6,837 nt of DNA from Opitutia bacterium (GTDB lineage: Bacteria > Verrucomicrobiota > Verrucomicrobiia > Opitutales > Seribacteraceae), in assembly GCA_002692605.1 (NCBI GenBank), contig NZLE01000075.1:1-6837 (forward strand), in the 5' to 3' direction. Positions 1-5,766 of the stretch are shown piece after piece. The first letter of the stretch is position 1. The number at the start of each line of letters is the position of its first letter. The translations under genes and the position numbers were made by a program. The notes beneath the pieces are model-generated. The model did no database searches. It was given only the letters and a program-made list of their open reading frames with translations, and was not told the DNA's origin.

Positions 1-923
1 CGATGAAATCCACTGCTTACGTTATTGAAACTCCCTTGCCACAATGCTTGTGGAGCATTGCCGATCGTCGCGTTCAAGATCAAGGGGGCGGGAGGAGTTC
101 CGTTTAGCTTCGCCGAAATCGTAAGCCCGTTCACAGTACCCTGAGTCGCCTTCAGGTCGTTTTTGACGGGAGTTGCTCCTTGCAAGGCGTTTACGGTTTG
201 GTCGGGCGTGGTTCCCCCCTCGGCGCCGTTTACCGTTTGGACAGTCGTGGTGCCTTGAAGTCCCTTCAACAGCAGCGCCGAGGTGCTGCCGCCGGCGCCG
301 TTTACGGTTTGGTCCGGGGTGGTGCCGCCCGTTGGGGTTATCGTACTGCTGAACGAACCGAATGCCCCTTGCGTGACTTTGGTTGCACCGATGGGCCCTC
401 CGCTGGACTTGGTTTCCAGAATCGACTTGAAGAATAGGTTTCGAGTGATTGAGCTGGAACTGTTTTTTCCATCTTCCGAGGTGTTTACGATCAGCTGGCT
501 CTTGTCGTCGTTCTCATTGGAAAACAGGCTTATGCCGTTGAATTTCTTGTTTGCTATGGATTTGACCTCTTCCTTAAGTTCCTTGAACTCCCGGTTGTAG
601 ACCGTCCCGTCTTGGGAATTCCGGATTGTGTCGTCGAAGCGTTGGCGAAGTTCCGCCATCCGGGTTATGATCTCCCCTAGTCGATTCTGTGCTGCGTCTT
701 GTGCTTCCAGAAACGAGAGCCCATTTTGGACGTTTGCGCCCAAGGCGAGAGAACGGCCAATGGCAGAGTCCAATTTGGCGGAAACGGCGAGTCTTCCTGC
801 ATCGCCTGCACCCTCAATCTTTATACCCGTTGAAAGCCGCTTCAAGCTTTGGGACAAATTAGCCCCCGTGCTTTCCAGATAGCCGACGCTTTGCCTGGCA
901 TCCACAAACGAATGCATGTTCAT
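1..923 (-). CDS. Flagellin, N-terminal part (3' end outside window)
   Basis: Main filament protein of the bacterial flagellum, exported by the flagellar type III system and polymerised outside the cell. The minus strand is open for 307 codons from ATG at 923-921 to the window edge without a stop. Residues 1-136 match the flagellin N-terminal domain: NLSQSLKRLSTG (22-33), GDAGRLAVSAKL (40-51), NVQNGLSFLEAQD (64-76), RMAELRQRFDD (88-98) and NKKFNGISLF (125-134). The distance from Met1 to the end of RLSTG is 33 residues, the same as in Bacillus Hag, which supports this start. GGAG at 938-935 lies 11 nt upstream. The usual DDAAG after RLSxG is one residue shorter here (GDAGR). Residues from about 140 on are a low-complexity variable region rich in Gly, Thr, Ser and Asn, with short repeats. 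The C-terminal D0/D1 half is off the window. The sequence resembles verrucomicrobial flagellins, from memory of the family. Identity is firm, taxonomy less so. Confidence 0.93.
   Translation of the reverse strand, partial: MNMHSFVDARQSVGYLESTGANLSQSLKRLSTGIKIEGAGDAGRLAVSAKLDSAIGRSLALGANVQNGLSFLEAQDAAQNRLGEIITRMAELRQRFDDTIRNSQDGTVYNREFKELKEEVKSIANKKFNGISLFSNENDDKSQLIVNTSEDGKNSSSSITRNLFFKSILETKSSGGPIGATKVTQGAFGSFSSTITPTGGTTPDQTVNGAGGSTSALLLKGLQGTTTVQTVNGAEGGTTPDQTVNALQGATPVKNDLKATQGTVNGLTISAKLNGTPPAPLILNATIGNAPQALWQGSFNNVSSGFH
186..329 (-). repeat. Degenerate repeats in the flagellin variable region
   Basis: Three imperfect copies of an 11-12 residue unit lie in the flagellin variable region: GGTTPDQTVNGA (residues 199-210, bases 294-329), GTTTVQTVNGA (224-234, bases 222-254) and GGTTPDQTVNA (236-246, bases 186-218). 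The core CAAAC[CG]GTAAACG is nearly identical in DNA, so the copies look like recent internal duplications. They fall where flagellins carry surface-exposed, antigenically variable D2/D3 segments. Further loose echoes (GLQGTT, ALQGAT, ATQGTVNG) extend the pattern toward the window edge. Confidence 0.75.
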
Positions 924-974
924 ACGCTCAATGTCTCCAATTAGAACATGCTTCCAAATCGATTGTCTTTTTGT

Positions 975-988
975 ATACTCATGAGTAT
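975..988. promoter_or_regulatory. 14-bp perfect palindrome in the flagellin leader
   Basis: ATACTCATGAGTAT is a perfect palindrome with no spacer. It lies between the predicted sigma-28 start (about 1007) and the flagellin start codon (923). The symmetry suits a homodimeric DNA-binding regulator better than an RNA hairpin, which would have no loop. No known regulator is recognised from the site. It could also act on the divergent sulfatase operon, though it is about 190 bp from that start codon. Confidence 0.4.
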
Positions 989-1013
989 GGATTTACAGGG
1001 AATCCGTGTTACA

Positions 1014-1040
1014 AAATCGACTGAAACTCATCGAACTTTA
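1014..1040 (-). promoter_or_regulatory. Predicted sigma-28 (FliA) promoter of the flagellin gene
   Basis: Read on the minus strand, TAAAGTTC (1040-1033), an 11-nt spacer and GTCGATTT (1021-1014) match the enterobacterial FliA consensus TAAAGTTT-N11-GCCGATAA. Agreement is 7 of 8 in the -35 box and 5 of 8 in the -10 box (including CGAT), with exact spacing. Transcription would start near 1007, giving a leader of roughly 85 nt before the flagellin ATG. The position upstream of a flagellin is where a class-3 flagellar promoter is expected. The consensus comes from other phyla, so its use here is inferred. Confidence 0.6.
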
Positions 1041-1085
1041 GCAAGTATTACAAATGAGATAAAAATATCATCCGGTTTCCTTGGT

Positions 1086-1113
1086 CATTCATTTGATCCA
1101 GCCAAAATGAATG
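1086..1113. promoter_or_regulatory. 9-bp inverted repeat upstream of the sulfatase operon
   Basis: CATTCATTT (1086-1094) and AAATGAATG (1105-1113) are perfect inverted repeats separated by 10 nt. In RNA the stem could be extended at its base by a U-G and a G-C pair (1085/1114, 1084/1115). There is no T-run on either side, so it is not a canonical intrinsic terminator. It ends 62 nt before the preferred sulfatase start, a position suited to an operator or a leader hairpin. No cognate regulator can be named. Confidence 0.4.
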
Positions 1114-1175
1114 GCTTGACCTCACCTCATGACGAAGGGAAAAACGTACGGTTTCCTTTTCATTCCGGCTTATTC

Positions 1176-2948
1176 ATGACTTTGAAAATAACTCCATCTC
1201 TCCTGGGCTTCCTCCACTCAGTTTCCCCAAACTCAATCTTGGCCTTTTTTTGCCTATGCTTCATTTGCATCCCGGTCTTTGGCGGATCAAAACCCAACGT
1301 TCTCTTCATTGCAATCGACGATTTGAACGACTGGGTCGGTTGCCTCGACGGTCACCCACAGACCAGGACTCCAAACCTGGACAGGTTGGCGGCCTCCGGC
1401 GTACTTTTCGATAACGCTCATTGTCCGGCTCCCGCATGCAACCCTTCGCGCACCGCGGTGTTCACGGGAATCTCGCCCCACGTTTCGGGACTTTACAGGA
1501 ACGAGCAAAGGATGAGAGACGCTCTTCCTCGAGCCGAGTTGTTGCCCAAGAGCTTTTCCAAGGCAGGGTACTGGTCGGGTGGTTCGGGCAAGATGCTCCA
1601 CTATTTCATCGACGCTCCCTCCTGGGACGAGTACTTCCCTCCCAAGGAAACGGAAAACCCTTTTCCGAAGACCCTTGGACCGCCCAAGCGTCCGGTCAGT
1701 TTGCCGAGGGGCGGTCCCTGGCAATACTACGAAACCGACTGGGGGCCGATCGATGGCACCGATGAGGAATATGGAGGAGATTATGCGGTTGCCGAATGGG
1801 TGGGCGAACGCCTTTCGGAAAAGAGAGAGCAACCGTTTTTTCTGGCGTGCGGCATTTATCGCCCGCACGAGCCATGGTTCGTTCCTCGGAAATATTTCGA
1901 GGCCTTTCCCTTGGATGAGATTCAATTACCGCCGGGTTACCGCCCGGATGATCTCAATGATTTAACCCCTCGGGGAAAGGCCCTGGCCCGCAATCGCTAT
2001 TTTGAGCACATTCAGGCGCATAAGCAATGGAAGCCCGCTATCCAGGGCTATCTGGCCTCGATTCATTTTGCCGATGCCATGCTGGGCCGGATTTTGGATG
2101 CGCTTGAAGAAGGCCCCCATGCGGAGAACACGATCGTGGTTCTTTGGTCCGATCATGGTTGGCATTTGGGGGAAAAGGAACATTGGCAAAAGTTCACCTT
2201 ATGGCGGGTCTGTACCCGCGTGCCTCTGGTTGTCCGGGTACCGAAGGGTACCCCCGGTTTACCGGCCGGAACCATACCTTCAGTCTGTTCCAAACCGGTC
2301 AACCTTCTCAGTCTCGCACCCACCTTGTTCGAGTTGTGCGAACTGGAACCGTCTCCCTTGCACGACGGTCCCAGCCTCGTGCCTCTATTGGGCGCGGGAG
2401 ATTCGGATTGGCCTCATCCATCGGTTACTCATTTGCATGATCCGGGAAGTTTTGGACTGAGTGATGAAAGCTGGCGATATATACGGTATTCGAACGGAGA
2501 GGAGGAATTGTATGATCTGAAAAAGGATCCTTACGAATGGAATAACCTGGCGATGGATGACGGAAGCGAAAGTCAACTGCAGCGCCTTCGGGAAAAAGCT
2601 CCTTCGAAGTTCGCCAAACTCTTCGAACCCAATCTTAGCGAACTCACCAACCTGACGTGGGAAGCTTTGGACCCTCACGAGAATCCCCCTTCTTCGAGCC
2701 CTCAGGGAAAGTCTTTTGCGGTTCGATTTGCGAATCGTAGCAAACGCATGGTCGAGCTTTTTTGGATTGATCCTCAAGGAAATCCGAAACCCTATGGGCG
2801 GATCAAGCCCGGAGAAGTGAAAAACCAAAGGACTCGAATCGGGGCCGTTTGGATGGTTGCTCAGGCAAATGGACTGAAGGAAAAAAGAGCCAAAGGCTTT
2901 TTTAGGATTGAGCATGCCCGGGCAAAAGCGGAGATTCCATCCTTCTGA
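1176..2948 (+). CDS. Exported iduronate-2-sulfatase-like sulfatase with C-terminal VHL-beta-like domain
   Basis: Type I (formylglycine-dependent) sulfatase, 590 aa, hydrolysing sulfate esters outside the cytoplasm. The start at 1176 puts a signal peptide (hydrophobic residues about 20-31, cleavage near VFG-GS) directly before the sulfatase core. The frame stays open back to an ATG at 948, but that extension covers AT-rich intergenic DNA and would bury the signal peptide. No clear Shine-Dalgarno is seen. Visible active-site elements: metal-binding IAIDDLND (D48, D49), CNPSR with formylglycine precursor C88 and R92, GKMLH (K139, H142), RPHEPW (H231), SDHG (D326, H327) and QKFTLW (K339). The LNDWVGCLDGHPQTRTPNLD and GKxxH patterns resemble iduronate-2-sulfatases, but the substrate is unknown. 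LYDLKKDPYEW (about 445-455) closes the sulfatase fold. Residues 514-578 (bases 2715-2909) resemble the von Hippel-Lindau beta domain. The next gene begins 22 nt downstream, suggesting an operon. Confidence 0.9.
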   Translation: MTLKITPSLLGFLHSVSPNSILAFFCLCFICIPVFGGSKPNVLFIAIDDLNDWVGCLDGHPQTRTPNLDRLAASGVLFDNAHCPAPACNPSRTAVFTGISPHVSGLYRNEQRMRDALPRAELLPKSFSKAGYWSGGSGKMLHYFIDAPSWDEYFPPKETENPFPKTLGPPKRPVSLPRGGPWQYYETDWGPIDGTDEEYGGDYAVAEWVGERLSEKREQPFFLACGIYRPHEPWFVPRKYFEAFPLDEIQLPPGYRPDDLNDLTPRGKALARNRYFEHIQAHKQWKPAIQGYLASIHFADAMLGRILDALEEGPHAENTIVVLWSDHGWHLGEKEHWQKFTLWRVCTRVPLVVRVPKGTPGLPAGTIPSVCSKPVNLLSLAPTLFELCELEPSPLHDGPSLVPLLGAGDSDWPHPSVTHLHDPGSFGLSDESWRYIRYSNGEEELYDLKKDPYEWNNLAMDDGSESQLQRLREKAPSKFAKLFEPNLSELTNLTWEALDPHENPPSSSPQGKSFAVRFANRSKRMVELFWIDPQGNPKPYGRIKPGEVKNQRTRIGAVWMVAQANGLKEKRAKGFFRIEHARAKAEIPSF

Positions 2949-2970
2949 ATCTTAGGATACCTTGAGACCC

Positions 2971-4743
2971 ATGACGGCCGTTCCCTTCAAACCCGGACTT
3001 TTGAAACGCCTTTTCCCGGCGCTTCTTTTGATGCCGCCGAACCCATCTTCCGGCCAGGATTGGCCGACCTACAACCAGTCGGTGGAGGGATGGAGGCACA
3101 ATGCCGCCGAACGGGTTCTGACAACACGAAACGTCTCCCGCCTTTCCTTGAAATGGCGGTACCCGGGCAAGGATTCCAAGAAAAGAATCGGGATGATCTG
3201 CGCAACGCCCTCGGTGGTGGATGGATACGTATACTTCGGCACCGCCACTTTCCCGGCCTTTTACAAGCTCAGGCCGAATGGAGAATTGGCTTGGAAATTT
3301 CAACTCGGATCGGAGGACGAAAAAATAAGATTTCAGGAAATGGAGAGCCAGGGATTGATTCCGCGAGGCGGAGTTTACAGTTCGGCTCTGGTGACGGAGG
3401 ATGCGGTTTTTTTCGGAAGCGTTCGGGGAACCGCCTACTGCCTTGACCGAAAGACGGGGAAGGAAAGATGGCGGATCGATTCACGGGCCGAGGGTTTTCC
3501 GGGAAAGCACCATGCCAACGTCATCATGGCTTCTCCCATTCTCTGCCGGGACCAGGTGATTTTCTCGGGAGGAGCGCTGGAGCATGCCCAACCCAAGGAT
3601 CCCAAGTACGATTGCTGTTACGGGCGAGGATTCGTGATGGCCCTGAATCCAAGGAATGGAGAGATTTTCTGGAAGTACGACGTCGGACCGCCTCCCCGAA
3701 GGTTCGATCCTCCGATCGTGATGAAATCATGGGTGGGCACTCATACCTTCAAGTACGGTCCATCGACCAGTTCGGTTTGGAGCACCCCTTCCTACGATCA
3801 GGGAAGTGGGCTTTTGTTTTTCGGGACCGATATCCACAACTCTCCCCGTCAACCGACCCCCGAAGACCCCCGGAACTACACCGAGCACTCCGCTGCGATC
3901 ATCGCCTTGGACGCTTATACGGGGATGGAAAAGTGGGTTACCCAAATCAATCCCAATGACGTGTGGAACCACACCATGTCGGGATACGATCCAAAGACCG
4001 GATACAAGGACCAATCCATCGGTGACACGCCCAAGGTGGTCACGGTCGAGTTTGATGGAAGAAAAGTCACGGCGGTCGGAGCGGGGTGTAAGAACGGGGG
4101 CTTTTATCTCCTTCGGGCAAGTGACGGAGAAATTCTCAACCATACCCCGATCTACACCGGTCCGCCGATGGACAATCCCAAGTTAGATCCACGAACCCTC
4201 GCGCTGCCCAGTACCATCGGCGGCTTGCAGACGGGTTGCGCCACCGATGGAAAATCCTTCTTCGCCAATGGGGTGGATTGCATCTTCAAGGTCAGGCATC
4301 CGGTCCGTCGATTGGAGCCTCCCAGCGGGGGACGGGTGACTTCGGTGAGTCTCGATTTGAAAACCGAGAACTGGAGGCACGAGCGCCCCTTGGTTCCATG
4401 GGTCGGGGGAACCCGGGAAAATCCTCTTTTCAGAAACACCGGAGACCCGGTGGCCTCGGGCATCGCTCTGGCCAATGGGGTCGGTTACTTTACCACCTTT
4501 TCAAGCAACAAATTGGTTGCGGTCGATTTGAGCACCGGGTCTTCCCTCAAGGAAATTTATTTGGGTCCGGTGCTGGCGGGTCCCTCGGTTTCGCGCGGTC
4601 GGATTTATCAGGGCACCGGAAACACTCATTTCACCAACAGCCCCAAGGAAGCCTATTTCCCCAAAACCCCCTACGGCGTACTTTATTCCTTTGGCCTTCC
4701 TGAGCTTGACGAAGTTGACCGGATGGGCTCGGGTAAGGAATGA
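2971..4743 (+). CDS. Exported PQQ-like beta-propeller protein (quinoprotein dehydrogenase-like)
   Basis: 590 aa. The sequence follows the eight-bladed propeller of quinoprotein alcohol dehydrogenases: DWPTYN (30-35), NVSRLSLKWRY (54-64), PSVVDGYVYFG (80-90), YCLDRKTGKERW (156-167), GRGFVMALNPRNGEIFWK (218-235), IIALDAYTGMEKW (310-322) and NPNDVWNH (327-334). The last three fit the family's RGFVxAYDAxTGxxVW and ALDxxTGxxxWxxQxxxxDxWD patches. Whether PQQ is bound is unclear: the vicinal cysteines C215-C216 sit beside GRGFV, not where methanol dehydrogenase has its disulfide, and the region around the expected catalytic Asp is rearranged. There is no CxxCH, so no fused cytochrome c. The N-terminus (K12, R13, then LFPALLL) looks like a short signal peptide. 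An in-frame TTG at 2962 is an alternative start. TAGGA at 2953-2957 is 4 nt from the TTG and 13 nt from the ATG, so the choice is open. Substrate unknown. Confidence 0.82.
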   Translation: MTAVPFKPGLLKRLFPALLLMPPNPSSGQDWPTYNQSVEGWRHNAAERVLTTRNVSRLSLKWRYPGKDSKKRIGMICATPSVVDGYVYFGTATFPAFYKLRPNGELAWKFQLGSEDEKIRFQEMESQGLIPRGGVYSSALVTEDAVFFGSVRGTAYCLDRKTGKERWRIDSRAEGFPGKHHANVIMASPILCRDQVIFSGGALEHAQPKDPKYDCCYGRGFVMALNPRNGEIFWKYDVGPPPRRFDPPIVMKSWVGTHTFKYGPSTSSVWSTPSYDQGSGLLFFGTDIHNSPRQPTPEDPRNYTEHSAAIIALDAYTGMEKWVTQINPNDVWNHTMSGYDPKTGYKDQSIGDTPKVVTVEFDGRKVTAVGAGCKNGGFYLLRASDGEILNHTPIYTGPPMDNPKLDPRTLALPSTIGGLQTGCATDGKSFFANGVDCIFKVRHPVRRLEPPSGGRVTSVSLDLKTENWRHERPLVPWVGGTRENPLFRNTGDPVASGIALANGVGYFTTFSSNKLVAVDLSTGSSLKEIYLGPVLAGPSVSRGRIYQGTGNTHFTNSPKEAYFPKTPYGVLYSFGLPELDEVDRMGSGKE

Positions 4744-4764
4744 ATCCCCAACGCCTCAATTTAT

Positions 4765-5763
4765 ATGAAAACACCGCTCCATCCATCCGTCCTTATCAAA
4801 ACCCTCCTCCCACTCATTCTGCTTGGAAGTTTCTCGGCCTATGCCCAGAAGTCGGAATCCGCTCCGGAGGAATCCGGTTTCGTCAAGCGGGAGGTGACCA
4901 TCTGGAGTGACGGTACTCGTATGTATGGCGATCTATACGAACCTAAGAATCTCAGGGAAGGGCAGAAACTGCCCGCGGTTGTCTTCGTGAACGGAACGGG
5001 GGGGACCAAAGGCAAGTTGCCTACGCGGATTGCTCCAGGGTTCGTGGAAAGGGGATTTGTCTTTCTCGCGTTCGATTACCGGGGTTGGGGCAAGAGCGAG
5101 AGCAAGCTGATGATGCCTGAAATCATGCCGAAACCCAATGCGGAGGGATTGGTGGAGGTCAAGGCTCGGGCCATCCGCTGGCAAATGGATTTTCCCGATC
5201 AGGTGATGGATATCCGTAGCGCCATATCCTTTTTGGAAGGGGAGAAATCGGTCGATCCGAGGCGCATCGGACTCTACGGAACCAGTTACGGTGGAGGCTT
5301 GGTGGTCTGGACGGCGGCCCACGAACCGAGGGTTCGGGCGATTGTGGCTCAGGTTCCGGGCATGGGAGTTTTCAAATATCGCGAGTCTTGGATCAGAAAA
5401 GCCCATCAGCAAATGATCCGCCAAGCTCGCGGAGAGACCGAACCGGTTCCATTCAAGGAAGGGGCGCCCGGAGGAAAGATGTCCGCTTATTCGCATATGC
5501 GTCACAACCATGGCAAGAACATCGGATACAATCCGATTGATGCGGCGGATCGCTTGAAGGTACCCACCCTGATCATCGATGCGGAAAAGGAAGAATTGAT
5601 GGACATCCGTGAAAATGGGGGGAAAGTGGCCCAAATCCTCCGATTCCGTGGAGTGAAGATGGATTACCGCATCCTCAAGGGGATCAGCCACTATGGGGTC
5701 TACCGCGAAAAATTTCAGGAATGCATGGATCTTGCCACCGATTGGTTGAGCAAGAATATGTGA
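4765..5763 (+). CDS. Exported alpha/beta hydrolase (esterase or peptidase-like)
   Basis: 332 aa serine hydrolase of the alpha/beta fold. A clear signal peptide (K2, hydrophobic 13-21, cleavage after SAYA at 27) sends it out of the cytoplasm. The mature protein starts with the usual first strands (REVTIWSDGTRMYGDLYEP, 42-60), then an oxyanion-loop candidate FVNGTGG (74-80), FDYRGWGKSE (103-112), the nucleophile elbow GTSYGGG (172-178, Ser174), the acid region LIIDAEKEELMD (269-280) and GISHYG (306-311, His309). Aligned on the common LIIxGExDxL pattern, the acid position holds Glu276, with Asp272 three residues after the strand as an alternative. Dienelactone-hydrolase-like and acetyl-xylan-esterase-like proteins share this layout. 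Removal of acyl groups from a polysaccharide would suit the neighbouring sulfatases, but that is inferred from context. The gene starts 21 nt after the propeller gene with no evident Shine-Dalgarno, and ends 3 nt from a convergent gene. Confidence 0.88.
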   Translation: MKTPLHPSVLIKTLLPLILLGSFSAYAQKSESAPEESGFVKREVTIWSDGTRMYGDLYEPKNLREGQKLPAVVFVNGTGGTKGKLPTRIAPGFVERGFVFLAFDYRGWGKSESKLMMPEIMPKPNAEGLVEVKARAIRWQMDFPDQVMDIRSAISFLEGEKSVDPRRIGLYGTSYGGGLVVWTAAHEPRVRAIVAQVPGMGVFKYRESWIRKAHQQMIRQARGETEPVPFKEGAPGGKMSAYSHMRHNHGKNIGYNPIDAADRLKVPTLIIDAEKEELMDIRENGGKVAQILRFRGVKMDYRILKGISHYGVYREKFQECMDLATDWLSKNM

Positions 5764-5766
5764 GCC

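Noticed and set aside
180..882. Plus-strand ORFs of 84-105 codons (180-437, 283-600, 628-882)
   Set aside because: They lie opposite the flagellin frame, overlap one another, have no recognisable protein signature and reflect the repeats in reverse; shadows.
1116..1144. TTGACC as a -35 box for the sulfatase operon
   Set aside because: No acceptable -10 hexamer at 16-18 nt spacing (GAAAAA at the expected place), so no promoter is claimed.
1287..1925. 212-codon minus-strand ORF inside the first sulfatase
   Set aside because: Antisense to the conserved sulfatase core; rich in Arg and Gly from codon bias, no motif.
3610..3620. Adjacent cysteines C215-C216 in the propeller as the vicinal disulfide of PQQ methanol dehydrogenases
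   Set aside because: The local context (before GRGFVMALN) aligns with a different blade segment from the one that carries the disulfide in methanol dehydrogenase; treated as an oddity instead.
4933..5691. 252-codon minus-strand ORF inside the hydrolase gene
   Set aside because: The plus strand encodes a full hydrolase with signal peptide and catalytic motifs; the antisense translation has no family features.
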